In this document: positions 20,785 to 31,950 of the stretch, in pieces
How positions within the stretch are numbered: the stretch's first letter is position 1
Layout of the letters: the number at the start of each line of letters is the position of its first letter
Assembly: GCA_030295235.1 (NCBI GenBank)
Contig: AP026141.1
Location: forward strand, 558,001 to 622,000
Source: Fistulifera solaris
Taxonomy: Eukaryota; Bacillariophyta; Bacillariophyceae; Naviculales; Stauroneidaceae
Length of the DNA: 64,000 nt
Reading direction: 5' to 3'
Notes under the pieces: model-generated
What the model saw: only the letters and a program-made list of their open reading frames with translations
Told to the model about the DNA's origin: nothing
The model's database searches: none
Made by a program: the position numbers and the translations under genes

Positions 20785-21336
20785 ATGAAATCTTGTGTGG
20801 CTGTATTTCTCTTTGCACCTGCGGTGCTCGCTCAAACTGCTCCTTCGCCCGTTCTGACGGAGAATGGCTTTGACTGCTTCTTAACGACCCCCGAACTCCG
20901 TGACGCGGTCGATGCTTACTTGGATGATCCTTCGCAAGGGACCGCGACTGCCCAAAAGTACGGTTGGCCCATTGGAACCTGGTGTGTGCGGAATATTGCG
21001 GACTATTCTTATTTGTTCGATGCGAACCGCAATCCAAAAAGTGCAACATTCAATGAGGACTTGACCGGTTGGGTCACCACCAACGCCCGCGACATGAGTT
21101 TCATGTTTGCCGGGGCTGCCGCATTCAACGGAGACGTATCCAAGTTTCAAACCGGGCGTGTATTGAATATGCCGGGTATGTTTGAGGATGCGATCAGCTT
21201 CAACCGAGATGTTTCGCAATGGGACGTCTTTAATGTTCGAGACTTTGAACGCATTTTCCGCGAAGCCATAGCCTTTACCGGTGATATTTCCAGCTGGGAT
21301 ATGCGTTGCGCCGAAACAAATAGCACTCTATTTTAG
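20785..21336 (+). CDS. BspA-like (DUF285) secreted protein, short paralogue
   Basis: A 183-residue protein that opens with a signal peptide (MKSCVAVFLFAPAVLAQ). It then carries CFLTTPELRDAVDAYLDDPS and YGWPIGTWCVRNIADYSYLF, the usual lead-in of BspA-like proteins, and about three 25-residue DUF285 repeats (FNEDLTGWVTTNARDMSFMF, FNGDVSKFQTGRVLNMPGMF, FNRDVSQWDVFNVRDFERIF). These repeats stack as a solenoid and serve in surface or secreted proteins. It ends abruptly with MRCAETNSTLF, where the paralogue at 22288 continues for one to two more repeats and a Cys-rich tail; the DNA downstream keeps only faint likeness, so this copy is C-terminally truncated. Confidence 0.82.
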   Translation: MKSCVAVFLFAPAVLAQTAPSPVLTENGFDCFLTTPELRDAVDAYLDDPSQGTATAQKYGWPIGTWCVRNIADYSYLFDANRNPKSATFNEDLTGWVTTNARDMSFMFAGAAAFNGDVSKFQTGRVLNMPGMFEDAISFNRDVSQWDVFNVRDFERIFREAIAFTGDISSWDMRCAETNSTLF

Positions 21337-22287
21337 TGCTTTGTGGTACTCAAGTCAATTTTTCTCGCGCATTGGCGGTGGGAACTTGACAGGGCGACTT
21401 TCAGCCGAATGAATTGACAACGCTAATGAACATATTGATAGCTAATCTTCACTTTGGATTCGGATTTCGGATGGGTTCATTCTCTTAAGACAGGCGGCAG
21501 CAATGATGAATGAGAAGGATTAGATTGATTTGGCGAATAACACTATAAATACTGGAATAAACTAAAGTTGAACGCGTCGAGCCTCTAGTTCATTGCTTGA
21601 CGTGACCTTTTACCGGTACCAGGTACGGTACCGTACACCCCTACCCTTTGTCGAAAACCATGGCCTTCTTGTTCTTGTCGGTTAGGGTTCACAAGAGAAT
21701 GACGAGATCGAAATTGAGTGGTGGGTGGTGGACAACTTGGTGGACAAACCAAGAACAAAAAAATGACGCCCAGCCGGCAACGGACAATTTCGAAAAAATT
21801 CGCTTAGAGCCTTTGTTCCCCTTGAAATCTAAGTAAATATTTTGTGACGTAGTTGTTTCACTGAAGCGGGACTTTTGGCGTTGCGCACTTGTCCTTGACG
21901 TGCCTGCGTGCTCGTTGTATGGATCGTGACAAAATAAACCAGTCACCCACCGGCATTCGAGTACTCTATATATCACCTTTTATGTCCCGGGTTGTTCTCG
22001 AAATTTTTAAATTGTTTAAGTAAACAAATTCGTAAGTATCTGTTTAACCGTTAGTAACGGTATTACCGCAAATGAAATTTCACACTACGATTCAAATTTT
22101 GGTGTTACCGTGCTCGTGCGCAGTCGCTGACCTGTTTGTCCGTTCCGTAGGAAATCTACACATGCTTGTCGTGGGGAAGCACTCCGAATTCCTCCCACCG
22201 CACCTCCGCATAACAGCAGCGCACTCGCATTTCATTGCAACAGTCTTTCCACTCTTTTGTAGTTATCGTTTGCTGTTCCAAGTCACC
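21337..22287. other. Intergenic between BspA-like genes
   Basis: Contains a palindrome-rich patch at 21611-21636, including the perfect 12-bp palindrome tacggtaccgta at 21624-21635. An open frame from 22072 is in phase with the gene at 22288 but lies before its signal peptide. No separate gene is seen. Confidence 0.5.
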
Positions 22288-23150
22288 ATGAGATCTTTAA
22301 TAGTCGCAACCCTTCTTTCTGCCGTCTCTGTACTCGCACAACCCGGCCGGCCAGGACCAGACGCGCCTGCACCAGAACCTGTTCTGGAAGAGAATGGCTT
22401 CAAGTGCTTTCTTACCACTCCCGAACTGCGAGATGCTGTAGATGCTTACTTGGCCGATCCCTCCGAAGGTTCCGCGGTCGCCCAAGAGTACGGCTGGCCC
22501 ATCGGTGAATGGTGTGTTCGCAACATTGCTGACTTCTCCCACTTGTTCGACTCGAACCGTAACCCCGCTGTTGTGACTTTCAGCGAAGACTTGACCGGAT
22601 GGGTCACTACTTGCGCCCGTGACATGAGCTACATGTTCGCCGGAGCTACCGAATTCAACGGAGACGTAACGAAGTTTCAAACTGGTCGTGTTTTGACCAT
22701 GGCGGGTATGTTTGAAGATGCCAGAGCTTTTAACGGTAATCTCGGCAGCTGGGACGTCTTTAACGTGCAAAACTTCCAGCGCATGTTTGGTGGCGCCGAG
22801 TCTTTCGAAGGAAACGGTTTGGAGGAATGGGACACTCGATGTGCAGAGGATATTAGCTACATGTTCTACACGGCTTTCTCCTTTAACGCCGACCTTTCTA
22901 CTTGGGAAGTATCGAACATCCGAGACTTCCACTTCGCTTTGATGACGCTAGAACCTTTTCTCAGAACTTGTGCCCGTGGACGGAGTCAATCACGAACTTG
23001 GACCCCAAGGATGCGATTGCCATGTTCACCGGTACATCGTGCCCGGAGGCTGTGGAGTTGGAACCCGTGTTGGACGAAGAAGCCATTGGAGAGCCTCTCA
23101 CCGTCTTCTGCTACAACTGTACGGAATTCCAACGCCGCAAGCGTCAATAA
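22288..23150 (+). CDS. BspA-like (DUF285) secreted protein, long paralogue, one frame change
   Basis: The protein opens with a signal peptide (MRSLIVATLLSAVSVLAQ), then a Pro-rich stretch, CFLTTPELRDAVDAYLADPS and YGWPIGEWCVRNIADFSHLF. At least five DUF285 repeats follow (for example FSEDLTGWVTTCARDMSYMF, FNGNLGSWDVFNVQNFQRMF, FNADLSTWEVSNIRDFHF). After DFHF the frame changes by one base at ttt 22938-22940; the neighbouring frame continues FDDARTFSQNLCPW, exactly the next repeat, and a Cys-containing tail to the stop at 23150. One T too few in the homopolymer explains it. The paralogue 1.5 kb upstream shares about 70 percent of its core by eye. Likely a cell-surface or secreted protein of unknown partner. 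Confidence 0.85.
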
Positions 23151-23607
23151 GCGCGCACTATAGCGAGATAGGACATCTTCGTTTGTGATAGTGTGTGATA
23201 AAATAATATACTCTACGCTTTAGGTGAATCAATGTTTGCATCAGCTTGTGTCTATTTGCAGAATGACCTAGTCTAGGACGCCTTTAACCTGAATCGCTTT
23301 TGAAAAGGTCTCCTAGCATTAATCATTGGCTTTCGCCACTAGTATGATTCCCACCCGGACTACCTTGTCCTATTACCCAAGTGCTACTTCCTTGATGCTT
23401 CTGCGATGTGCTCATACTGGTAAGGTTATTATATGTGCTAGGCTATTCTTTCTCACCTATCCTTCCATCTTGCCTACAAATATACTAATGTAAAGCATCG
23501 CTAATCGCGTGGTGTGCATACGGGATGCGGACAATTGAAAGACTTGAACTGTTCCTAACAATCCCTTGCTATGGAGTATTATTCATTAACCAACTGCTTC
23601 TTAAATA
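23151..23607. other. Convergent 3' flanks, no gene seen
   Basis: Lies between the BspA-like gene and the end of Kae1. Nothing beyond UTR-like sequence is seen. Confidence 0.5.
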
Positions 23608-24734
23608 CTAGGGCTCTCTCCACACGGTTTGAACTTGATCCGTCCTGTATCGCTGTGTGCACACACTGTCTTCCAAGGGTGTTGGTGTCGCCCCATATTG
23701 CAGTTGCAGGATACCCGCTTGCGCAATCATGGCTCCATTGTCGATGCAATACCGGTGATCCATCGCACAGAGGGTAGCCCCTCGTTCGTGACACATTTGT
23801 TGCATCATGTCTTGCAGTCGCTGGTTGCAACCCACTCCTCCCACGATCAGCACTTGCGATTGCTGTGTAACAGCCATGGCTCGTTCGGTGATCTCCACCA
23901 GCATGGCAAAGATGGTTTCTTGCAACGAAAAGCACAAATCATCGGCAGTAAAGTCGGATGACGACGAAAGTGCCTTCGCATACTGTTCGACTTGGGTCAA
24001 AATACCCGAAAAACTGACATCCATCCCCTTGACGGTATACGGCAACTCCAAAAAGCGGTTCCCAGCGCGTTTGGCGGCTTGCTCAATGTTGTATCCCGGC
24101 GATGGGTCGTTCGACAAGTGCAACACACGGGCGAACCGATCCAAACAATTTCCACGGCAATATCAATCGTCTCTCCAAAGATTCGGTAGCGTTGATTCGA
24201 ATACGCAATGACTTGCGTATTTCCTCCACTGACGTACAATACGACCGGATTGGTCGCTTGACACGCAATGCGTCCCATTTCAATGTGTCCGACGCAGTGA
24301 TTGACGCCCACCAACGGTATATCCCACAACAACGACAACGTCCGGGCCGCAATGACACACGACTGCAAGGGCGCTCCCATTCCCGGTCCTTGGGTGAAAC
24401 AAATGGCCGCAATTTGTTGTAACGTAACAGCAGCTTCTGTCAAGGCTGCCCGGATTAACGGCACCACGTGTTGTTGATGATGCCACGCCGTTTGTTTCGG
24501 CAAGAACCCGTGTCCAGTCGGAGCGACGTACGTTTTCCGAGGATTTGCTCGGATATAGTAAGTTTCCTCGGAGGGATCATATTGCAAGACACCAATTCCG
24601 ATCTTATTGGCAGAACCTTCAATGCCCAATACGTAAGTAATACCGTTGGCAGCCGAAGGAATGTGATGGAGGGGCGGATGAGGTAATGGCAAATTACCAA
24701 ATGCTCGACAGGGCGCGTCGGTCGCTGTCACCAT
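23608..24734 (-). CDS. OSGEP: Kae1/OSGEP, KEOPS tRNA threonylcarbamoyltransferase, one frame change
   Basis: Makes N6-threonylcarbamoyladenosine at position 37 of ANN-decoding tRNAs, as the catalytic subunit of KEOPS. The start ATG at 24734 is followed by a 33-residue extension, then [44 protein letters not shown] and the metal-binding H146/H150 pair in [11 protein letters not shown]. Later blocks [40 protein letters not shown] and [11 protein letters not shown] match human OSGEP nearly residue by residue. The frame changes by one base at 24152-24153 (coding strand GG, expected GGG), between GETIDIAV and [10 protein letters not shown]. As the gene is essential and both sides are highly conserved, a base-call error is the best reading. 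The cytosolic type is clear from the lack of an organelle presequence after 24734; a longer in-phase frame runs to 24908. Confidence 0.93.
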
Positions 24735-25129
24735 CCTATCAAATACGTAAGCGACTGAGATGCGATTGTAGGAAAAGGCCAGGGTTACTTGCGATAACAA
24801 GAAGGAATGTAATCTTTTCACGATAATGCCTCGGTAAAAGAAAAAATTATTCGTCGTTGTTTTCGTTTTGCGGTTTTTATTGTGAGCGCGATCGTCTGTC
24901 CTCGTCACGCTTGCTCGGGACTAACATACCAGGTACAGCTGAGTCGTCGGAGATTCCAACAGTACATGAAACTTTAGCTAGAAAAAAACCACCGTTCAGC
25001 AAAAAAGATCTTAGCAATTCTACCAGTTACGGGAAGCAGTCACGTTTTGATCATTCGGTGACCCCGGTGTTTAGATATCGTTAGATCATACAAAGAAGTA
25101 CAAAACTAATTCTAACTATAACACTTGTT
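24735..25129. other. Intergenic, no gene seen
   Basis: Upstream of Kae1 and 3' of the DnaJ gene. Nothing further is seen. Confidence 0.5.
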
Positions 25130-26056
25130 TCATTCCAAGACGATAGGTCTATCCTTATCACCGTCTTCGGGTGTATTTGCTTTTCGTCGCTTACGGGGCT
25201 TCTTCGTATTGCTTGTCGCATTCTTCTCTTCCTTGCGTTTCGGAGCGGATGATTCTTCGGTGGAGGACAACGTAGCGTCCGATGGTGGCTGCTCGATCCG
25301 TGGATGTTCCGGCTGAGGTGTTTCCACAATACGTTCGGTGGTGCCGTCGGGATGACGAATGATCCGTTCCGTTCTCGTTTCTCTCTGTCCATTCACAATG
25401 CGTGTCGTGGTAGCAACCGATACCGACGAATTTCCGCCGTTACTACTCGAGAACGAAGTCATGGTAGACGTTCCCATAGTCATGCCACCATTCATCATTG
25501 CCAAAGGTGACAGGAAAGGATTAACCAACGAAGGTTGAGACATCATTCCTCCAAAGCCGCCCAGAAATGGGTCTCCCATCGTATTTCCCATATTCATCTC
25601 TCCCATTGAATTCATTCCCATATTCATCCCTCCCATTGCATGATTCATTCCCATACTTAAACCTCCCATGGAATTCATTCCAAACAAAGTACTACTCATT
25701 CCTCCCAACGACGAAAACAAGGATCCTTGCGTCATACATTGTGACTGAAATAGTTCTTCAAACAACTGAAACGGATCATGAAAGGCAAACGGATGATGAC
25801 TGTCGGAAACGAACGAGGATGTTTGTTGCTGTTGTTGTCGATGATCGTATCGTGCCCGTTCTTCCGGATCCGACAAGATTTCGTACGCATTGGAGATTTT
25901 GACAAAGAGTGGCGTCACACGTTCTTTGTCCGCAACCGACTGCTGCTTGTCGGGATGATGCTGCATCGCCAAACGACGGTACGCCGTCCGAATTTCGGCC
26001 GCCGTGGCCGTGTGGGGGACGCCCAATATCTGGTACGGATCGTCACCGTCTTCCAT
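25130..26056 (-). CDS. Type II J-domain protein with Met/Gly-rich middle
   Basis: A 308-residue protein. Residues 4-72 are a full J domain: DDPYQILGVPHTATAAEIR, HPD at 34-36 and FVKISNAYEILSDPEERARY. A Gly/Phe-like linker and then a repetitive Met/Gly/Asn segment follow at about 118-190 (MGGMNMGMNSMGEMNMG), encoded by degenerate 12-15-bp repeats around 25570-25690. The last third has a basic nuclear-signal-like stretch (KKPRKRRK). There is no Cys-rich domain, so it is not DNAJA-like; the layout recalls DNAJB2/6-type chaperones. It should stimulate Hsp70 ATPase. It is head-to-head with a second J-like gene at 26693. Confidence 0.9.
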   Translation of the reverse strand: MEDGDDPYQILGVPHTATAAEIRTAYRRLAMQHHPDKQQSVADKERVTPLFVKISNAYEILSDPEERARYDHRQQQQQTSSFVSDSHHPFAFHDPFQLFEELFQSQCMTQGSLFSSLGGMSSTLFGMNSMGGLSMGMNHAMGGMNMGMNSMGEMNMGNTMGDPFLGGFGGMMSQPSLVNPFLSPLAMMNGGMTMGTSTMTSFSSSNGGNSSVSVATTTRIVNGQRETRTERIIRHPDGTTERIVETPQPEHPRIEQPPSDATLSSTEESSAPKRKEEKNATSNTKKPRKRRKANTPEDGDKDRPIVLE

Positions 26057-26692
26057 AAATGGCTAGAGACTACTAGTTGCGCACTACGAGCGAAAATAAA
26101 AGGCAGTGTGGTGCGTCGTGCGTGTCGTGGTAGCCGTTGAAAACGATGCTGTCAATTCTTGGTGCTGGCTTCTTCTGTTGTTGCAGTATCTCAAAGATGA
26201 GTCATGATATTGTAAGGTAGAGAGAGAAGACGGACCGAAATCGATGGAATGAAATGCGATGTTTTTGTTGTTCTCCTCGATCTTTTATTCCTTTTCGCAC
26301 ATATTTTCTCGTCCGCCGGGTGGCGGACAGTCGTTTAATTATTGAGTATCTTCGCTAACCGGTTTTGGATATACAGAAATTATGATGGAGCTTGGACCGT
26401 ATATAGATTAAGCGGTTCTCCTTTTAGTATCTACGGACAGTCTTCTCGGACTTACAAGAAGGACGCGTTTTATGCAACAAAAAGCAACGCACAACCGCCA
26501 CCGGTTGAAAGACGCAACATAGCAACACACAATATTTTTATTCAAAAATATTCTATTCCTTATTACTTGTGCAGCTATCATTTGCAATATCAATAATTGT
26601 ACTTCATCTTTGATTATTACACGAAGAGCGGGGAACAGGACTGATTGAGGATCGACGGCGGATACACATCACTGATAAATAACAATACACAG
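26057..26692. promoter_or_regulatory. Divergent promoter region of two J-domain genes
   Basis: Shared 636-bp upstream DNA of the J genes at 26056 (minus) and 26693 (plus). I cannot identify specific elements such as heat-shock boxes with confidence. Confidence 0.4.
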
Positions 26693-27927
26693 ATGCTTCC
26701 TCTTTCACCGCGTGAATGGACGAAGAGGAGGAGCCGTCCCAACCACAACAGCAGCATTGATCCGTATCAGCTGTTACAAATCCGACGCGGTGCGACCACA
26801 CAGGAAATTCGACATGCCTACCAACGACTGGCGTTATTGCATCATCCCGTCCGTCGACGTCAACAAAATCAACAAATGTTCGAAATTCTCGCCGCTTGTT
26901 ACGAAACGTTGATGGATGTGGAAGCGCGTCGGCGGTGTGATTTACTACTGGACGAACAAGAAACCGCAACACTGCATAGATCGTTGAGTTGGAGGAGTCA
27001 GAAAGCGAAGGAGGCGAAAGTGATGGGAAGGATGCGTCACAACAACCAGCAATCGTTGGTAGGACTGAACTCAATGCCCTCCTTGGCGGAAGTCTCTTCA
27101 TGTGCTTCGATGGATGAATCGCTATTGACGCAAGATGATGATTATGCTTGGAGACACGTTACGACTGAAGCGCATGAGGTCGATGGACAAGAACAAGTGG
27201 AAATTGTGTATTCTTTTGAAAGCAAAGGCGAGAAGGATCGATGTGTCAGTCCAGCAACAACTCTGCGCCCTTTGCGAATTCTTAGTAGTCAACAATCCTC
27301 GTGGGACGAAGAAGAAGAAGAAGAAGATTCGACTACCGAAACACTGGAAGACGTACAACCGCCTTCCAGTGCTCATTTGACAAAGGACGATGATTCTTCC
27401 GAAAACGACGACACGTCCGAGATCCATTATACGGGCGCGGAAATTGATCGTCTGTTTGGGGGACCGTTGCAGCTGTTGTTTCGAGCGCGACGGTGGAAAG
27501 TCTTTCGAGATCCGTTGGAAGTATTTGCCGAAGTCTTTGGCAATCCCTTGTACGGCATCAAAAGAATCATCGGGCACTCAGCGCACCGGCCACTTCGAAC
27601 ACCACTTTGCGCAGTGCGTTGCCACCGCCGCCACTGGAAAAATTGCCTTCAGAGCACGTGAATCGACGAACGACGATTCATCGGACGCGTCGTGTCGTGG
27701 GGAGACAGGAAATTATTCGAACGGCCGTCGTGCGGATCGATCCGCGGACTGGCCAACGGCATGTGACCATTTCCGTCACGCGGGACGATGGGATGGAAGA
27801 AGACGAGGATCCGCCGCCGCCCCAAAAGGATTGGTTTCATTTCCTCGATTCGTTGTGCGTCGGAGGCAATGGAAATAATTGCTTCTGCTTCGAATTTTCC
27901 ATTTGCACTGGAGACGAGAACTCATAA
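26693..27927 (+). CDS. J-like protein with HPV instead of HPD, one frame change
   Basis: Residues 22-85 keep the J-domain pattern (DPYQLLQIRRGATTQEIR, HAYQRLALLHHP, FEILAACYETLMDVEARRR), but the catalytic HPD is HPV at 51-53, so Hsp70 stimulation is probably lost (a J-like protein). Helix III is shortened. Residues 90-260 are acidic with a Glu/Asp run. The conserved-looking C-terminal part begins YTGAEIDRLFGGPLQLLF and WKVFRDPLEVFAEVFG. The frame then changes between about 27555 and 27590, and the other frame continues QEIIRTAVVRIDPRTGQRHV and DWFHFLDSL to a stop at 27927. FRDPLEVF and RTxxxRIDPRTGxRHV resemble the DNAJB C-terminal segment, so the two frames belong together. Start ATG at 26693. 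Confidence 0.72.
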
Positions 27928-28512
27928 TCCATAACAACTAGAGTAAAAAATCACAATTTGGGGAAATTATTCACTCCGCTATTTTATTTTGTTGATATAG
28001 CGACTTGTGTTGATAAGCAGTAAAACTGCGCGAGGCTCATTGTATAGCCTTATTGTCATTAACTTTTGAACTTCAAGAATAGTTATCTATGTAATTGTTT
28101 ATATCGGTAGAACTGATTCAAAGTAATGCAGCGAATGTCAAGTCTTTCACTACATTTTTGGAACTGTTGTAGAAAGTAGAATTGGTTTATTAAAATAATA
28201 AAAGTCTAACGAATGACATTTACAAAGTTACATTTTGTTCGGAAGCCTTAGCTGGCTGCCGGACGCGTTACTTGTTTTGCTTCTAATTGATTTAACGGTT
28301 CTTTTTCGCATTGGGTCGTTGAATGATGCATAGTAGGACGGCACTGTCGGTTGGAAAGACAACTGGCACGCCGGAACGCCCAGCATGGGAAAAAATGTTG
28401 GAGCCACTTATCGATTGGAGGAAATAACAAGAAGATGCACAATCGATGATAGCATAACAACAAGAGCATTCATTTACAAAAGAAGATTGACGTTTTCGAA
28501 GCATATCCCATC
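27928..28512. other. Intergenic, no gene seen
   Basis: AT-rich, with no credible ORF or RNA gene. Confidence 0.5.
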
Positions 28513-30382
28513 ATGCTCTCTACCATTGTACAAAACCCCGAAAGCACGTTTGTGGCGGTTCTCTTCGTCATTACGGCGTGGCCGTACTTCACAAAACGCT
28601 GGAACGATTGGCGCAAAGAGCAATTTTTACGTAATCATCCTTCGGTCATTCTTGTTTCCAAGCCGTCTCCGCAGGATGTTTGGCCCACACGGTTGGCGAA
28701 ATTTGTTTCTAGGAATGCACAAAACTGGATTGTATTCTGCTGTCGAGTAATTCTTTCTATCCTAGCAACCATTCTCCGAACTCTGACCATCTGGTTCACT
28801 TCGAAACCAACTCCAGCAGAAACAACGAAACCTGTCGTGTCTCTTCCGCCAGAGCCGGAACCGAGAGAGACTTCTCCCCCAACTACCCGAGTCAATAATG
28901 CACCGACATCGGTATTAAAACGACGCGGAGAACGTCGACGATCGATGGAGCCCCGGGTCACCTTTACGGAATCGGCCAATGGCAAAGTCGCGACGTCGTA
29001 CTACTACTACAATCCCAGTCAGCAATCGAATCAAAAAGCTGCAACAATGAATGCTGTACAAACACCCGTTGTAGCGCAACGTGCTCCGCGTCAATCAACG
29101 CCATATCCTGTGGCGAAACAGCCCCACCGACAATCCCAAATAACGAAACGCCGAACGCCTTTTCTACGCTCGATAAAGAAAACTTGCCGAAACTGTCGTC
29201 GTACAAGAATCATTCTCCCGGTCAGCGACAAATGCGGGCCGCCATGGCACCCGTGACGAGTGCTTTGCGGAAGCGACGGATTGAATTGGAAAATATAGCT
29301 GCTGCGTCGGACAAGAAACGTCGGATTCCCATGGGAACCCAACGCTCTGCCGTCCCGGTGAATCCCCAGAAGCGACGTGCACGACAATTGCTCGTATGGG
29401 AACATTTGAACAAGAAACCGAAAAAGAAGAGTTGAAAGACGAGACATTGAATGCTTTGCCAAGTAGCGAAACAACCACACAAGTAACGTCGACGCAGAAT
29501 TCAGCGAGCACTTCGTTCGCTCCCCCTGAGGAGAATACTGTCACTTCGTCTCAAAGTAACGTTTTGCCGAATGGAGCTACCGACAAATCTACATCCACTA
29601 ACGGCTTTCAGTTTGGTGCCTCGGTAACTTCGGATTCATCCCAGCCTTTGTCAAGCTTTCAATTTGGATCGACAGCCAGTGCGCCTACTTCCAACCTTGC
29701 ACCTTCTTTCCCGTCTCAGAGTACTGCTCAGCCGAAAGCAAATACTCAGTCGACGCCGAGTTTGGGCTTTCAGTTTGGAGCTTCGACTGCCGCCGAATCT
29801 ACTGCTTCGTCAACCGCTCCACTCGAATCGACAGCATCGCAAAGCGAGAAGACCAGCACCAATGGATTTCAGTTCGGATCGAATGGGTCCTCCATGAACC
29901 GCAAAGAAGAAGAACCAATGTCCACTAATTCAAGTTTTCAGTTCGGCTCGTCGAAACCAGAGGCTGCCACCAATGCTGCTCCTACCTTTGCCTTCGGAGC
30001 AACAACTAGCGCGGCCAATGCTACAGGCGGGATACCCAACAGTACGAGCTCGTCGTTTGGGAATTCGTTACAGCCCCCTACGAGCACAGCGTCTTTTCAA
30101 CCGGCCTTCCAATTCGGATCGTCCGCGGAGAATACCCCCGCTCCTGGTCCAGTTGTGAATGGTATTGTACCCACAAACGTAGATTCGCAAACAAATCAAT
30201 CGGATGCTCCCTTTCAGTTTGGCGGAAGCAATGCAACCGTTTCCTTTGGCAGCAACAATGCCGCTCCGAATGCCACTTCGGCGCCTGCCTTTGGTGCTCC
30301 GGTGTTTGGAATGGGATCTCCTGCGGCCAACAACAGTGCCCGCACTCGTCGTTTGGCACGTCGAGGCCGTCGGGTTGCTTAG
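28513..30382 (+). CDS. Membrane-anchored FG nucleoporin candidate (POM121-like layout), two frame changes
   Basis: The locus reads in three frames. Frame 1, from ATG 28513, has an N-terminal hydrophobic segment (STFVAVLFVITAWPYF) and a second one (WIVFCCRVILSILATILRTL), then a Pro-rich and basic, nuclear-signal-like stretch (LKRRGERRRSMEPRVTF). Frame 2, about 29120-29435, is basic (SALRKRRIELENIAAA, DKKRRIP). Frame 3, to 30382, contains many FQFG repeats (GFQFGAS, SFQFGST, AFQFGSS) and ends with a basic RTRRLARRGRRVA tail. FxFG repeats are the hallmark of nucleoporins that bind importin-beta-type receptors. N-terminal membrane anchor plus C-terminal FG resembles vertebrate POM121. The frame changes lie near 29110-29130 and 29330-29400. 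Two separate genes are the alternative, but there is no gap between the parts. Confidence 0.72.
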
Positions 30383-30504
30383 CTATAGTTTACATAACGA
30401 CATACTTTAAGAAAGAGTATAAACAAAAGACATTTAGGAACATAGAGTAATAGCAAATGAGAATGAAACGCTCGCAAGCAGAATTTGTGAGATAATGTTT
30501 ACAA

Positions 30505-31950
30505 TTATGATTTAATCGGAACCGGGGACAATTCCACACCATTCTTGTCATCATTGACTTCAGACTCTGAGATCAAGTTATCCACGATACGTCTATCATC
30601 AACGACCGCAATAGCATCGTCAGTCGTTTTCTGCACAAAATACTTTTCGTTGACAGGTTTTAGAGAAGCCACTACAATATCCTTCTTGTCGTTTGGAGGG
30701 TCCCCATTGATTTCATCATCCAAAGTCAGCCTTTGCAATTCCCGCAGCAATTCGTCTTCCTCGTCGGCTTCCATGGTCGACTGCAACAACGCCGCATTGG
30801 TTTCTTCCTGATCTTGCAAGGCTTCGTTCAAGTCATCCATAACATCATGAACGTCTTCCAGTTCCTCATTTATGTCGCGCAACACCGTCCGGGCCGATCC
30901 CATGACTTGTACCATGCATCGATTGTGGACCGCTTGTCGTAACGTCATTTGAAGGGTCGTAATTTGCAACAAATGCTGCTGCTTGTGTGCCAGTTGAGAT
31001 TCACACAATTGGTACAGTTTCATGGACGGCAACGGATTTCGGTTGCATCGTTTGGCCTCCAACGCCGCAGCCCGATACTTTTTGGCGTGTTCTTCCAACG
31101 CGGTCGATTCCTGTTCGAGACGCTGCGCCGTTTGTTGCAAATCGTATTCCACCAATCGTGTGGCCACATCCTTCGATGACCCCGAGACGAGGACACATTC
31201 GTTCGACGGTGTTGTCTGTACCGACACGGGCACTTTGGTCCGTTCCAGTACCTGACATAATACTTTGACTTCGTCGATCGGTAAATGGCGGAGCAAGGTT
31301 TGTTCCTCGGTCATCGCTTCCGATTGTTCCTTCCCGAGGGATGACAAGGGTACAATGTCATGTGATTGGGATTTCAAGATAGATGCAAGATTTTCGAGCA
31401 GTGATCGAGCCAGTGTAGGATGAATCCATTCCTCGTGTGAATCCGTGGGACGCGTCTCCGGTGGTTCTTCTTCTTCGTCTTCACTGTCCTCTTCCTCATT
31501 GTTGCGACGCACGAACGTCCACAATCCCCGAATCATCACACTCCACCAAGACGACGGAGAAGCAGACGCGGTGAGCTCAGGCGAAGGTCGTAATAAAGTG
31601 ACAAGTTGTTCAATGATGGTGGCATCCTTCCATTCGATAAGAAAATCGTCCGGATTCGGTATTTCCTGTCCAACCGGAAATTGGGATTCGATTTGCCATT
31701 GCGTAACTTTCAGTGAATTGTATTTCATACAAGCCAGCCGATGAGCTTGTACCCATGTCATGGGTGATAAAGGGTTGCTTGTTCGAGTCGACGGCGTAGT
31801 TGAAGGGTTGTTCGACTGTATTACAGGAAGAGAAGAAGAAGAAGTCTGCACGAAAGCATCATCGTCCTCTTGCGTGTTGCTGATTTCATCGTCGCTACAC
31901 GAAGAATCGTCGTCGTCCTTGTCGCGACGCTGCCCCCACAGAAATGACAT
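30505..31950 (-). CDS. CHMP7-like ESCRT-III protein
   Basis: A 481-residue protein. An N-terminal acidic tail leads to a region of about 65-260 (WVQAHRLACMKYNSLKV ... TLLRHLPIDEVKVLCQVLE) consistent with the winged-helix region of CHMP7. The Snf7 domain covers about 270-430: a long coiled coil (LEEHAKKYRAAALEAKRCN, LLQITTLQMTLRQAV, GSARTVLRDINEELEDVHDV), with the typical VMDDLNEALQDQEETNAAL and EDELLRELQRLTLDD. CHMP7 recruits ESCRT-III to the nuclear envelope during resealing and takes part in endosomal sorting; that role is inferred from family. Intact single exon, start ATG 31950, tail-to-tail with the FG-repeat locus. Confidence 0.85.
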   Translation of the reverse strand: MSFLWGQRRDKDDDDSSCSDDEISNTQEDDDAFVQTSSSSLPVIQSNNPSTTPSTRTSNPLSPMTWVQAHRLACMKYNSLKVTQWQIESQFPVGQEIPNPDDFLIEWKDATIIEQLVTLLRPSPELTASASPSSWWSVMIRGLWTFVRRNNEEEDSEDEEEEPPETRPTDSHEEWIHPTLARSLLENLASILKSQSHDIVPLSSLGKEQSEAMTEEQTLLRHLPIDEVKVLCQVLERTKVPVSVQTTPSNECVLVSGSSKDVATRLVEYDLQQTAQRLEQESTALEEHAKKYRAAALEAKRCNRNPLPSMKLYQLCESQLAHKQQHLLQITTLQMTLRQAVHNRCMVQVMGSARTVLRDINEELEDVHDVMDDLNEALQDQEETNAALLQSTMEADEEDELLRELQRLTLDDEINGDPPNDKKDIVVASLKPVNEKYFVQKTTDDAIAVVDDRRIVDNLISESEVNDDKNGVELSPVPIKS

